Notes: a model not told the origin generated them from the letters alone. A stretch of 64,000 nt of DNA from Agroathelia rolfsii (GCA_018343915.1 JABRWF010000002.1:2480001-2544000); one strand, 5' to 3'. Numbered from the stretch's first letter, positions 45,975 through 58,116 are shown. A program made the numbers and translations.

Positions 45975-48883
45975 GGCGGATAACGAAAGATAGATGAGGT
46001 GTAAAAGAGTGTGGGTTGGTTGTGGGTTATATGGGCAAAAGAGTGAAGGGTCGAAGGTAAAGTTCTCTCTATGTAACCGGAACTGGGAGGCGTGAGGGTG
46101 ATGGAGGAAGCCGAGACTCAACGAAAGAAGGCAAGAGTGGTAAACTTGGGACCCGATTCAGTCTCAACGTACGTACACAAGTTCTCTTGCGCGTGAGGAG
46201 AGCCCACTCTACGGTCTTCGTGTTTGTCCTTCCATGCCGCTATACTAGGAATTCTTCGTCTCACGAGTTGCTGGCACTCTCAGGGTTCTGTGTTGATGAT
46301 ATTTGACTTGCTGGCCATTGCAGATGTTCTGGGAAAGAGGCGCTGGAACTGGTGCTCATCAAGGATGCTCAGCTAGAGTCTTGGTCTGGGTCAAGAGACA
46401 ATTGGCGCTGTCTCCTCACTTTTTCTTGATGCATGATGCTCGGCAGCCATCGGCAACGTATCTATAACATCACTACGGCGGCGGTAACGGCCGACGACGG
46501 CCTCTAGACGTCGATTCGACGACATAGGGCGGTGTAGCATAACCTACCTTTTGTCCGATTCCTAGAGGAAATCCGAGTCTCTGCACCTTCTCTTTCACTC
46601 AGATGGCTCTCTGTCCTCCCTGGGCCTCGCCATTAAGGACGTCAGTCAGCGCGGGCTGGACATGCGCTGAAATAAATCCCCGGATGGGGTCACTCCGGCC
46701 GGAGGCGGATTTGATGCCGAACGTCCGGGACCGACGCGGCGGGACCGTTACATGTCACGCCGCTTAGGTGACCGCCACGCCGCCTTCCGGCCACGCGCCG
46801 CCCTTGACGTCGGTTGTTAGGACTCCTGGAATGATCCCATCCCTTGAACCCGTACCACCACGACCAGCCCATTGAAAATGCATGTTGCATGCCTACCATT
46901 GTGTTCCTTGCATTTGTGACTGTGTGCCTTCAAGCTCCTCAAGCCCATGAACTATCAAGACCGCAAGAGTGTCCAGCAAGATCAAGATCAAGATTGTGGG
47001 ATCAAGGTTCAAGAGGATTCAAGACGGACACCTGGAAGAGCGTGATAGCAAGTCCTATGCCGCAAGAATCAAGTTTCGAGTCCAAGCCGGGCGTGCATCA
47101 AGCTGTTCTTCTCTCAAAGAAGGAATCGAGTAATGCAGCCCTTCTGGTGTGATGCTAGGGAATACTTGCCATTCTGAGTATTTTGGACCTCCAAGGTGGT
47201 CCTGTCTTGGTGGCCGCTCAGGAGGAATATCTCAAGCTTCAAGATTGGCCAGTGTGCCGTTTGATAACCCTCAACATTGGGCCATCCACCTGGTGTCATG
47301 GAATGACCAAAAAATACAAGAAATACTCGCCAAAATCCAGCATCTATCGTAAGGTGTCCCACCCAAAACGTCATATAATGCCCATACAGCGAAACAAAAT
47401 CCTCCTCGAGAGCGCGCGACTATTGAGAGACGTCTTGACCGAGGGTTGAAAGATAAATTCCCGTTCAATTGACGAGGCCTTCACTGGACGAATCTTGGAA
47501 GTCTAGGGTAAGTGGTCAGTGTTGAATGTGTTGACGCCGTCGGTGGCAGACTACGATTCCTCGCAATGTGAAGACGACGAGAAAATTATTGGGCACAAGT
47601 TTCATATGTCAACCTAACGGGGGTGTACTCCGCAAATTTGGGCGAGGGTATAGCGGAACAGTGACCAGAACGACGAAATACTAGCCAGAGCATGGTGGAA
47701 GCTTTGTGCAAAGCTGGACGGATGACTGCAGGGGCCATTGCCGAGCTCCCGACAACCTCGCCTTCGACGGCCAATTCACCACATTTACTCAATGGATTCA
47801 TCACCCAGCTCAATACAGTATAAAATCATTTGCCAGTTTCATTGGCACGAAAGATAGCTTGAAGAGCCTTTATTCAGAGGGATTTATCTCAGCTATGGTC
47901 GACGCCTCAAATCCGCCACTACCCCAACTCACAACAAACCGACGCGTCTTGTCCAGTAGACGGCGATACTCATACTATTCAAGCATTTCTGTACTAATTC
48001 GTGCAGTTCTTGGAGTGCTGGCGAGGATTTCTTTCCACAGACTCACAAGACTCCCGTATATGATTATTTCTGATTTTCTGAGGGATTCGAGCACAGATAA
48101 TTCTGGCTTTGGAGACGCGAATACGGTCGAAAACTCATAGGCACCAGAAATATCATGAACACGCATGGTGCGGTCTCTCTTCTCTACCTAAATTTCCTAC
48201 CGCTGATGGCAAGCCTCCGATGCCTTCAATTTCTCCCTGGAATAATAGAAATTACGAGCATATCCTGGTTTCCTGATCCGGTTGTTGACTTTCAGTTCAT
48301 TCGAACAAAAAGTTCAACATCTATCTTATTCGAGATTGCAATTTCGTAGGGATCAAGGTCTTACGATGGACTTGAATTAGACAAAGTACTCCCATACCGT
48401 TCTACAGGATTATCTGAAGTCTAATTTTGACTGGGGAGATCATGCATCATAATCAGGTCCCTTAATCTGGACCCTTATTTTTTACACTCACAAAAAATAT
48501 CCTCAACGTGGATCATCATCATTGCATACGCCACGTCATTAAGGTAGTTTTCATATACCATAGGATGTTTTGATTGTTTCATGGTTCCTACGAACCTAGA
48601 CCATTCTTGTAAACTACTTTTAAGAATGAAAATGTAGCTTCTGAGGTGTGGAGAAATTATAGTTTTGCAAACAAGCGCCGAGATGACACTTGTTATGCGC
48701 CACTGCATTCTAGAGTCCGGACCCTACAGGGAGATGAAGTTGACTATATAACTAGTTGCTAACGACGCGACAATGAAGGCATAGTTCGCCACAAGTTTTA
48801 AGCCATGGATGATCATAATACTAAGTATACAAGCAACGTGGTATTTTTCGGAGTACAGTCGTGGAATCCTTTTCTTGGGTTGT
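45975..48883. other. Gene-poor 2.9 kb region with repeat remnants
   Basis: Between the orphan at 45974 and RRP36. Apart from the LTR-like piece described separately, the stretch holds CAAGAT-type imperfect repeats around 46975-47030 and several short frames (for example 47706-48140, 144 codons) that carry no recognisable domain. It is probably transposon-derived and decayed. Confidence 0.45.
46480..46860 (-). mobile_element. Probable Ty3/gypsy LTR remnant
   Basis: On the minus strand a block starts near 46754 with TGTAACGGTCCCGCC, has CTCCGGCCGGAGTGACCCC and a GAGGACAGAGAGCCA stretch, and contains the near-palindrome GATTTCCTCTAGGAATC followed by GGACAAAAGGTA. From memory this style resembles long terminal repeats of Ty3/gypsy elements in agaricomycetes. 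The minus-strand sequence just upstream (46755-46860) reads as an Arg/Gly-rich peptide (RRQGRRVAGRRRGGHLSG), which could be the end of a decayed polyprotein. The block is GC-rich compared with its surroundings. The partner LTR and target-site duplication were not found. Confidence 0.38.
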
Positions 48884-50386
48884 TCATCCTGTTCTTCTTC
48901 TTTTGATTGGCCGGTCGCTTGAACTCAAGTTCTGAGTACTCGACCCTTCACCTTGAGCAAAAGGTCTTGATTTCTTTTCCTTTTGAGCAATCTTTTTCTG
49001 TTTCTTCTCGATAGCCTTTTTGACGGCACGTTTTCCACCCGTAGAAGCCAGTTCATCGTAGCGTGCCTTGAGAAGCAGCTCTTTCTTTTCGCCTGTTATG
49101 CCATGTGCTTAGATATTCGCAAACACTTATTGCCAAAATATAGCACGAACCTTTCTTCATATACCAGTTGCCCTTGCCTTGCTTGCGCTTTTCTTTTTCT
49201 TGCTGAGCAACTTTTCTTAATGCTGCTTGCTCAACCTTCTCCCTCTTATCTCTATTCACCAAGCTTTCGGTCCGTTTGACAGCTTGTTCTAGCCTGGTAA
49301 CTTCCGCCTCCCGTTCTTCGCGAAGATCGCGAGGGGATGATGCCAGCAGTTTCTGTGCGCGCTTAAGGTTCTCCTTCAGTGTTGATAGTTCTTTGATGTG
49401 AAGGTCGGCTAAGAAGCCATATTGACCCTGGAACTTGTGCGCTGAAAAATCGCCTGCGACATGCAAGAATCTGGGATCACGCGGTTCCTGAATATGGGAT
49501 CCAAAGATGAATACAAGCAAGAAGTTCGCTGGGAGGCTAATCATACCAATTTTTTGACTTCTACAACGGTCCTTCGTCGGGTAACAGGTCGTTTTGAAGT
49601 TACTTCAGTTGGTCTACAGTGTCCTAAGATTTACATGACCGAATATTTCACGGGTAAGTAGGACTCACGCATGCTTATTTGCACGTTTGGCAATATCAGT
49701 CCTTGGTTTAGTACTCCATTCCGGCTTTGCCTTCTCTTCTTTCGCTACTACTGATGCAGCGGCTTCATCCTCAAGAGTGGAATCGTCGTCTGTCTCTTCA
49801 GAGTCGGAATTATCGGTTTCATCAGAATCGGACTCTCCTGTCTTCGCAGCGGCGAGAGCAAGCTGAGCTTTTCGAAGGGCCCCAAGAGGAAGCGATGAAA
49901 GGTCTATATCATGACTTCAATTTATCAGCGATAGCACGCAAGATTTTTGAGATAGCGCACCATCTTGGAGCGAGACCTAGCAATTTCGTGTTAGTGTACC
50001 AAGCTTATTCCACGAAGACAAACACGTACTAATTTTTTCTGAGAAGGTTGCTTCGGGACTGATGCGAGTTCCTGCCCAGGACCTTCTTCCTCTCCCTCTT
50101 CTGACACATCATCCCTATCAAAGTTATCCAGCTCGTCTTCGTCCACCCATTGAGAAACTCGAGGAGCGTCCAAGTCTGATTCGGTCTCGCCACCAGAATA
50201 AGCGGCATTTTCGGACATCTCATCATCAGTATCACCATCCTCATCGCTCTCCAGCTCCTCAGAAGATGGAGACGTGGGTTTTGATTTCAATTTAGCTGGT
50301 GCCCTGGCTTTTGACTCTTGAGCTCGAGGAATGTGGGATTTGTTCTGTTGCGTTTTCGCGGAAAGTTTTCTTGGTCGTCGAGGCAT
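48884..50386 (-). CDS. RRP36: rRNA biogenesis protein Rrp36
   Basis: The N-terminal half is basic then strongly acidic (EELESDEDGDTDDEMSEN, DEDELDNFDRDDVSEEGEEE). The conserved Rrp36 core is HAPTEVTSKRPVTRRRTVVE, then EPRDPRFLHVAGDF and FQGQYGFLADLHIKELSTLK, followed by a Lys/Glu/Arg-rich helix, KQGKGNWYMKKGEKKELLLK and the basic tail PIKRRRTG. Yeast Rrp36 is a nucleolar protein of the SSU processome needed for early 35S pre-rRNA cleavage. At least five exons; the acceptor TGTAG before PTEV and donor GTGAGT after KHA restore the family motif. It is about 4 kb from pescadillo. Confidence 0.93.
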
Positions 50387-50662
50387 GATAATTTGATGTA
50401 AGTGAGAGCTTCTGGATCAAATAAAACCCTGTTGTTTTGTTCTTCTTAGTTGCAGTTGATAAAGAAGCTCAAGAAAGAGTTGCAGCAATGGCAGTCACGC
50501 TGATTTTAATACGAAGACTCGGAGTGTAATCTTGCAAACAATTTACTTCCGGATTTAATACAAGACGTCACGGAACTTGAACGTATCTGACCCGTCTGAT
50601 CCTGAAGTTGATATGGAGCGCTAGTAGTTGGAGTACGTAGCTACGGCACATTGGATGTCTGT

Positions 50663-53082
50663 CTACCAAATCCGCTTCACCATAGTGAACCGAGTCAAGT
50701 CTTCCAAGTTTACTCTCTTCTTTTTCCCACCGTCATTATCACCGACTCCGCCCTTTCGTTGCTCAGGAGGATTTTCTCCAATCTCTGCTGTGAATGGAAC
50801 GTCGTCTCTGCGATCAACTAACAATGTCTTGAGTTGACGATTGTATTGCTATAAGCATAATCAGTAAATTGTCATTTTTAAACGTATTGTGTTGAGCTTG
50901 CCTGCTCTTCCTTGCTTTCACCGATAGGGTCACGCCCAAAATCATTCACACGATCTTGGATTGCGCGTTTCTCCATGTCAAATCGTCGGCGGGCAGCATA
51001 GCTAATTAGCCGGATACCCATGATGACTTTCACTACAAGGAAGCTTTTTCAATTTGATTAGCACCGTTTGCAAGTCAGTTCCAGGCTATCAAACGTACCA
51101 CAGCCAAAACAGTGTACCCATAGCGACCCATTTCAGGAGGTGTGTAGTATCCTTGGAATTGAAAACCGTAACATCCCATATCCAGAATTCGCTCACTTCC
51201 AGATTGAAGAGAAGTGATAGGCTTTGGGCTCCCACTAGAATGGTGACGACTGCCAGTGGAAGAGAGGGGAAACCTAACCGCCGGGCAACGAGCGGAGACT
51301 GGTCGACGTAGTCATGCTATCGGAGTGGGCCTGAGTAAAGCATGGCCGCCTGAAATTCGACATTGTCTTACCTTACGGGCTCCACGCCTGCCAACAGCAC
51401 TTCCACTTGCCAAATCCTGACACAAGACATCAATGTACCGTTCATAAACGGACGGCCTGATGTGATTGAACTTGGTAATGAACGCATGTTTTAGCCAATC
51501 AACTAGCATTTCTGACAACATGACTGTAAGAACAGGCTGATGGACGTTCAGTCATGAGACTTGTTGCAGTGGAGGAGGGTAGAGAATGCATACGTAGGAA
51601 ATGGTCCAGAGAACATTGTTGCCGCGGAACCAGCCGAAGCTCTTAGGCAGAACAAAACCATCAGCCAAGCTAAATTCTGAGCCACTGAGCTCGATAAGAT
51701 TACGAAAACCGATGAACACCAGCATGAGGGCTAGTGTAAAGCGCTCAACAATGTCTATATATCAGCAGTCAAAAATGCCGCTACTGATAGTATGATTTGG
51801 AGTCACTTACCAGCACAGGTGATTTGGAAAAGGTTATCTTTCTCAAATTTCTTGAACACGCTTCCTTTGATTTCAACGAATTGATTTGATACAAGGAGCG
51901 TTAGCAAAGCATGATCGTACGAGTTTACGGCGACATTCAGAGCAATCAACTGGTATACCATAATTAAGGAGTGGGCCACTGTGTCAGAATGTTAGGCATT
52001 ATTGAGTATCTGATCTGGTTCCCATCTTACCATTGTAGAGTGTAGCCAGGGCGAAAAATACGATTGGTCGAAACGATCGGGTGGTAACGGGCATACGGTG
52101 AGAAAGAAAAAGTAATGTTGACCGCGAGAAGAGACAGTCTAGGATATCCTGCCCTATGGATGCACAGAGTCTATCACCAACCTAACTTGCAAGAGTAGTT
52201 AATACATGGAAATACTGCATGATAAACACGACTAACCTCGAGGGCGTTGAATATGACATAAAGTTTGATTGTATCTTGGCCGCGTATAGAGTGGTAAATC
52301 TTACTGGCATCAGTCAAAGGCACTAATATTCCGATGGTCAAGACGAGAAGTAGCATTCGAAGAAGATCAGCTTTCTGGGATGGTGGTAGATGCGAGGAGG
52401 AGAATGAGAGTATATTCCATATGAGCCGGGACAGAGCAATGGCAAATCTGATAGGCAGAATAGTAAACGTATACAGGAAGGAGTCAAAACATAAAATGAA
52501 GCCAAAGCCTATGATCTGCTGTAGTTAGCGTTTCACTCATAACGAAACTGGGTTTTGACTCACTTTTTCCATGGCTAATGGCATTCCCAAAAAGTTAGAG
52601 ACGCGCTCCCATTTGAGTTCTTGATGTGAGTCGAAATCAGTAGCAAATAGTTCTTCCCTCAAGTAATCCCATAGGGTAAATGGCGTATACGTGTGAATCG
52701 TTTCAAGCTGAGAATCGGGAGTGACAACCTCTGGTTCGAGAGAATGAGACCGAGGAAATGTTCCTGGGGGTACACTGGCAATTGGTGTAGATGGCAAAGA
52801 CGCATAGACCAGCTTCTGCTCTTCATCATCTCTGACAGAAGATGGGAATGACAGTCGGCCTGGCAAGGAATCAGGCTCTTCTATCGAGTGTGGTCTTTTC
52901 TCGCTGTCGACAGAACGACTTCTATGTCTCACAGGCTCATCCCTACTGTCATCAAATATCGCGTACGCGGGCGTGGTTGTTGAGCGATTCAGTCGTCCTT
53001 TCGAGACGGAACTTGGGAGAGAAGAATTGAGAGTAGAAGAAGAATAGTGCCTTTTTGAGAATGAGCGAGAGGCTGTCGGCAT
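50663..53082 (-). CDS. TAPT1/Emp65-like membrane protein
   Basis: About ten exons. A 150-residue Ser/Pro/Arg-rich cytoplasmic N-terminus precedes FTLWDYLREELFATDFDSHQ and KWERVSNFLGMPLAMEK, the TAPT1 family opening. Successive membrane segments follow: IIGFGFILCFDSFLYTFTIL, ADLLRMLLLVLTIGILVPL, the block IKLYVIFNALEVADRLCASI that marks the family, RPIVFFALATLYN, and later LTVMLSEMLVDWLKHAFITKFN. The tail is basic (DRRDDVPFTAEIGENPP). The yeast relative Emp65 acts with the SUN-like protein Slp1 in the ER; the mammalian protein is linked to cilium formation and cell-surface transport. Molecular activity is unknown. Stop codon at 50663-50665. Confidence 0.92.
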
Positions 53083-53361
53083 GACGGCGTGTTAGCAGAG
53101 GACGTCCGGGTGCTTGTGAGAGAGCTGGTGTTGGATAGTTAGCTACACAGCGGTCCTAGCTGAAAGTTGAAAGTTATGTCGTCGTAAGTAAACGTCACTG
53201 CCAGTGATCATGCATACAGAAATTGTCTCCGTCAAATGTACCGTTATTGATCCGGTTCCAAGCCAAGCTTATCCCGCTCTGTCATCAAGCTAAATCCGTG
53301 CTCTGAGAAAACAATATTTCTGATATTGTAGTATTACCTTGACTGGCTACTTTGCTTTAAA
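53083..53361. promoter_or_regulatory. Bidirectional promoter region, TAPT1 / KAE1
   Basis: A 279 bp gap between divergent start codons, AT-rich next to KAE1. No specific element was recognised. Confidence 0.45.
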
Positions 53362-54862
53362 ATGCCCGGAAAATCAAAAAGAAGGACACCATTGAAGAAT
53401 CCAGGTGCTGCTGACGTTCATTGACATGATACCAACAACACTCGATTGATACTTTGGTATTCTATCTCCATCTGTCAGATCGTCCATACATTGCTATTGG
53501 ACTAGAGGGCTCCGCAAACAAAATTGGAGTAGGAATTATCAAGCACTCAGAGGATGGATCGATGCATGTCCTTTCCAATGTTCGACACACATATGTTACA
53601 CCACCTGGGGAAGGTTTCCAACCCCGAGACACAGCTCAACACCATCGCGAATGGGTTCACACATTGATCAAAGATGCGCTCGACAAAGCGGACATATCGT
53701 TTCATGATCTTGATTGCATTTGCTACACAAAAGGTGGATATCGATATCTCAATGCCCTATAAATGCTGCATGTGTATGATAATATTATCATCCCCAGGAC
53801 CTGGAATGGGTGCGCCTCTTCAATCTGTCGCGCTTGTTGCACGGACATTATCACTTCTGTATAATAAACCACTAGTGGGTGTGAACCACTGCGTAGGACG
53901 TACGTCTATCTGTATTCATACTACTCCTAACATGACACTAATCCGGGGATTCAGATATCGAAATGGGGAGGTGTATAACTGGAGCCCAGAACCCCGTCGT
54001 ACTCTACGTCTCGGGGGGAAATACACAAGTTATTGCCTACTCCCAACAATGTTATAGGATCTTTGGAGAAACTCTTGACATTGCTGTCGGCAATTGTCTT
54101 GATCGATTCGCTCGTGTGATAAATCTAAGTAACGACCCAAGCCCGGGATATAACATTGAGCAAGAGGCAAAGAAGTTGGTAGTGTCTCTCTCTTCCCGAG
54201 CACGATTAACTAAAACTGTTTCAGAGGCAAAAGGCTAATTTCACTTCCATACACGACCAAAGGCATGGATGTTAGTTTATCGGGGATTTTAACCGCCACC
54301 GAGGCATACACCTTGGACAAGCGATTTAGACAAGACGGGACTAGTTCAAGTGATGAAGACATTATAACCCCACAAGACCTCTGCTTCTCACTCCAAGAAA
54401 CTATTTACGCAATGTTAGTCGAGATCACAGAACGTGCAATGGCACACATAGGTAGCAAGGAGGTTCTGATTGTGGGTGGTGTCGGCTGTAAGCCCATATC
54501 ATCAACAACGGCTTCGTCTTTTTTTACTTACCCATGCTGACAGGCAACGAGCGATTACAAGAAATGATGGGTATCATGGCCCAAGAGCGTGGTGGAAAGG
54601 TATTTGCTACGGATGAGCGGTAAGTATCACGAGCGATCCCATAGCAGAGATAGGCATTTTATCTTATTTTCTAGATTTTGTATTGACAATGGCATCATGA
54701 TCGCCCAAGCCGGACTGCTAAGCTATCGCATGGGATTCCAAACACCTCTGGCGAAAAGTACTTGTACCCAAAGGTAGTCTTGATCATACATTGCACAGTA
54801 GAGAAAGCTCAACCCGTTGACAGATTCCGCACTGACCAAGTGCACGTCTCATGGCGTGCATA
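53362..54862 (+). CDS. KAE1: KEOPS subunit Kae1, tRNA t6A threonylcarbamoyltransferase
   Basis: Eight exons encode about 363 residues. After a basic start ([14 protein letters not shown]) comes [16 protein letters not shown], then [16 protein letters not shown]. The metal-binding histidines are in VGVNHCVGH (the second created across intron 3), followed by [24 protein letters not shown] and [18 protein letters not shown]. The C-terminus has [26 protein letters not shown] and [12 protein letters not shown]. Kae1 in the KEOPS complex makes N6-threonylcarbamoyladenosine at position 37 of ANN-decoding tRNAs. The junction before [17 protein letters not shown] needs a weak donor (GT|GTCTCT) because neither better-looking GT is in a usable phase. 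It is divergent from TAPT1 and tail-to-tail with GT8 (59 bp). Confidence 0.96.
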
Positions 54863-54921
54863 ATGGTGAAGGTAGCAAATATGTATTTGTATATTATACA
54901 TAACTTGTTCGCTCTATCTAT

Positions 54922-56043
54922 CTATGTGGATGCAACATTGGAAATCACCAATTCATAGGCCTTGGGATCTGTCTGTTTCAGATCTTCAGCAAGCTTGTCA
55001 AACGCATCCCACCACCAGAGATTTAGTTCAAGAAACCCATCCTTATCATTTGCAGCTCTACTAATTCTCTTCTTCCATGGCTTATCGGCAAGTATGTAGT
55101 GTAGACAGCGCACTTCTTCGTCTCGCCACAGCTGCTTGTGAATGTTTCGTAGTGTCTTCAGCGCATTATAGCACCAAGGGATAGGTTTCCACTTTCCCCT
55201 AAAATACTCTGCGAGAAGGTCTTGATCGGGGAAGTTGAATGTTGGAACTAGTGGCGATGTCTGGAGGAACTTATAGACGCCCTGCGATAGCTCCTGGGAG
55301 GGTCGAAGGACGACAAGGCCAGAGTTTAGAAGGTTATAAGGTCGTGGACTGTCTTCTGTGATTGCAGTTGGCTTTGTGAGCGCATCGGGGTGCACCAGCG
55401 GAGTGTAAGCGCAGTTGGCAGGAATCCTGTGACATGAGTATACTTTCAGCTTCATGATCTCATCAATCCGTCATCCTCCCGAGCTTCCTATACGTACCAA
55501 TCTTTAGGATAGTGCGCTAGCTTCCTAGGATTACATGCGCAAGCATGTGCCGCTGCGATCATGTCATCGTCCAACTCTAGATCAAACAATTCATCCATGT
55601 TCCTTCGCACAATCATGTCCGAGTCCATCAGTACGATGCGCTGCAAATTTTCGAAGAAAGGTCACATGGGTATAGGATCTCATTGTCTCGATATCTCGAC
55701 TTGCCTCATAGTCCGTCAATTCAAAAGCTCTACAAAGGGCTTAAAATGCTACTTCGCATAGAAACAGCGATGAAAAACAACTTTACCTAAGTTTTGTCCA
55801 TGTATCTTGAAAACGAGCATCGTGATTTGCTAGCTTGTGAACACCCTCCTCAGGAAGCAGGGAGAGCACTTCATGAGTCGGAATTCCCCTTCTATCTAGT
55901 ATGGCTTTAGCCTCTGGTTCGAGCTGGGGCGTCACCATTACCACCAACGGGTAACGCGATCCCACCGAGCGCAGATTATCGGCAACGACGAGACATCCTG
56001 GAAGATACTCTGCTTTGCTCAGTAATGTTGTATATGCCTTCAT
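54922..56043 (-). CDS. Glycosyltransferase family 8 protein (glycogenin/galactinol synthase-like)
   Basis: The first recognised exon reads MKAYTTLLSKAEYLPGCLVV and PLVVMVTPQLEPEAKAIL, the nucleotide-sugar-binding beginning of GT8. The middle exon has the metal-binding DxD in VLMDSDMIVRRNMDELF; the last has LNSGLVVLRPS, FPDQDLLAEYF and the C-terminal HYILADKPWKK, typical of glycogenin-like and inositol-galactosyltransferase-like enzymes. Acceptor unknown; no Tyr-rich glycogenin tail is seen. An upstream coding exon is possible (the frame runs back to an acceptor near 56053, and MPPPYSGENS lies upstream at 56174), but no donor of matching phase was found, so the start at 56043 is used. Confidence 0.82.
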
Positions 56044-56391
56044 CGCCGAGGCTGATTAAGATAAAGTAGTAATAAATTTGATGTTGTGGCGACTTAGATA
56101 ATAAAACCGATCTAAAAGGCACCGCGCTCAATATCATTGTTGTGGAATTCTCGCCCGAATATGGCGGAGGCATTTTGTTTTACAGAGGATGTCTCGAGGA
56201 TGTTTAACAATCATACTGGTGTAATGCACATCTGAGAGCCAAGCCTCGCTGCGCACAATACATGAATATGGTAACTCGTTTCAAATATATTGAACAAGTT
56301 GGGGCCATGAGGTATGGATGCGTGAGAGTAGACGGAAAAGATGCAAGGAAAACAGCCAATGAAAATAAGGTGACGGAATTCTCAACGGAGA

Positions 56392-56771
56392 CGGCTGGAT
56401 AAGGAAGTGAATCAGGATGAGATTAAAAACGCATAGTTGATGATAACATACCGAGCCTCACGCTCACTCTCCAGGAGAGCCAGGATGTCCTCCTCCCTTA
56501 CTGGGCCCTTGACGTTACGGATGATCGATCGGCTCTGGTCATCCATGAACTCAACTCGGACTTGGGTCACACCACCACGAGAGCCGGTGCGTCCAAGGAC
56601 CTAACCGCACACAATACATCAATCTATTCAGTCTCGAATTTCTAAGGAAAATCGGGGACGAGCGCAACCTTGGTGACTTTTGCGAGTTTGACGGGGGCTT
56701 TTGATGAATCCTGCGGGATGCACCGTCAGAATTCATACCTCCATTGTTACAAGGCATGTTGCGCTCACCAT
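56392..56771 (-). CDS. RPS28: 40S ribosomal protein eS28
   Basis: Four exons encode about 68 residues, the full size of eS28. The first exon is the bare ATG: it is followed directly by GTGAGC, and the next exon starts [14 protein letters not shown]. The third exon is [20 protein letters not shown], then [20 protein letters not shown]. The last, only about a dozen nucleotides, completes EREARRLR and the stop at 56392-56394. The protein sits at the mRNA exit (E-site) side of the small subunit. All junctions reproduce the invariant family sequence, so the splice model is secure. It is divergent from the APS kinase gene. Confidence 0.96.
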
Positions 56772-57243
56772 AGCGGACGATTGACGGGTCGGATGGGCGG
56801 GCTAATGGGCGGTAACTGGACTTGAGATTTAGAGTTCAGGGAGGATGAAAATTTCAATCGGAGACTGATGCTGTAATCAACGGCGCCGCGGCAAAGCGGG
56901 ATCAGGTGACACAAAGACATATTTTTATTAGTTTTTATTCACAATCACAATATGACGCCCCCGTCCAACCTATTCAGACAAGTATATCAAACTGACATTG
57001 ATTCATGGCAAATTTCCATGAGAGTGTATTTTACAGTATATTTCTATCCTAGACTAGTAGTAAGTTAGCGTCAAATCATCATGCGGCCCGGGAAGCCATG
57101 ATCACAAGCAAAAGACGGGAAGTGCTTTATGAGCAAGGATGTCGTCATCACTTCCACTATCGAAACGTCTCCATCCAGTAACTATGGCTTTACAAAGCAA
57201 CGGCCTAGACACATAACACTTGTACAGCACATATAATTAATCC
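56772..57243. promoter_or_regulatory. Divergent promoter region, RPS28 / APS kinase
   Basis: A 472 bp gap between the two start codons holds both promoters. No clear TATA box or sulfur-control motif was identified by eye. Confidence 0.4.
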
Positions 57244-58071
57244 ATGGCCACCAACATCACATTCCACCCAGGTCAGACTCCAGACAGTAATGAGATAAAT
57301 CCAGATCTGACGTCACTTTACGTTTATGTCTTCAGGCTCTGTCGATCAAGAGGAGCGCACACAACTACTTGGCCAAAAGGGAGTGACGGTTTGGTTAACA
57401 GGCCTATCAGCCAGTGGCAAGGTAAATATCTAACAGGTTTCCTTTATTTCTTGATATCTTACTTGTGCTAGTCTACTATAGCATGCGCTCTCGAACAACA
57501 TCTCTTGCATCTTCACAAATTTGCCTATCGACTCGACGGCGATAACGTCCGCTTTGGACTGAACAAAGATCTCGGCTTTGACGAGAAGTCCCGCAATGAA
57601 AATATTCGTCGTATTGGAGAGGTATAAAATTTACTCAAGATCTAACGAGTATTCTAAAAAAAAAGATAATATACTACATAGGTTGCCAAATTGTTTGCAG
57701 ACGCATCAGCGATCGCAATAACCTCGTTCATTTCCCCTTATCGTATTGATCGTCAAACCGCACGAGAATTGCATGTAAAAGGGAACCTGCCCTTCGTCGA
57801 AGTCTTTATTGATGCGCCACTGGAAGTGGTAGAACAACGTGATCCCAAAGGATTGTACAAGAAGGCACGAGCCGGCGAAATCAAAGGTGCGTTTCCTTAC
57901 TACATACTCATAAGCCAGCGAGACTGATTATCATGGTCAGACTTTACGGGAATCTCTGCCCCATACGAGGAGCCTGAGCAGCCAGAGTTGCATATTCGTA
58001 CAGACACCACGAGCGTAACGGACAGTGTAAGGATCATTACTGATTACCTGACCGGCAAAGGCTATATATAA
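57244..58071 (+). CDS. MET14: Adenylyl-sulfate kinase (APS kinase)
   Basis: Five exons, about 200 residues. After [10 protein letters not shown] and [20 protein letters not shown] comes the P-loop GLSASGKST, interrupted by an intron between Lys and Ser. Then [17 protein letters not shown], the APS-binding signature, [42 protein letters not shown], and the closing [18 protein letters not shown]. It phosphorylates adenosine 5'-phosphosulfate to PAPS in sulfate assimilation. The protein is a single-domain kinase, not fused to ATP sulfurylase. Its stop codon is only 45 bp from the stop of the convergent kinase gene, so the 3' UTRs must overlap. Confidence 0.96.
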
Positions 58072-58116
58072 GCAAACGAACGGATGTACAAATAAGTGTG
58101 TAATTTTCACCGTAAC

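Noticed and set aside
47706..48140. 144-codon plus-strand frame
   Set aside because: No domain, no plausible splicing partner, sits in the repeat-rich gap; treated as chance or decayed sequence.
56044..56174. Upstream coding exon of the GT8 gene (MPPPYSGENS)
   Set aside because: No donor of matching phase could be found, so it is mentioned only as a possibility in the GT8 entry.
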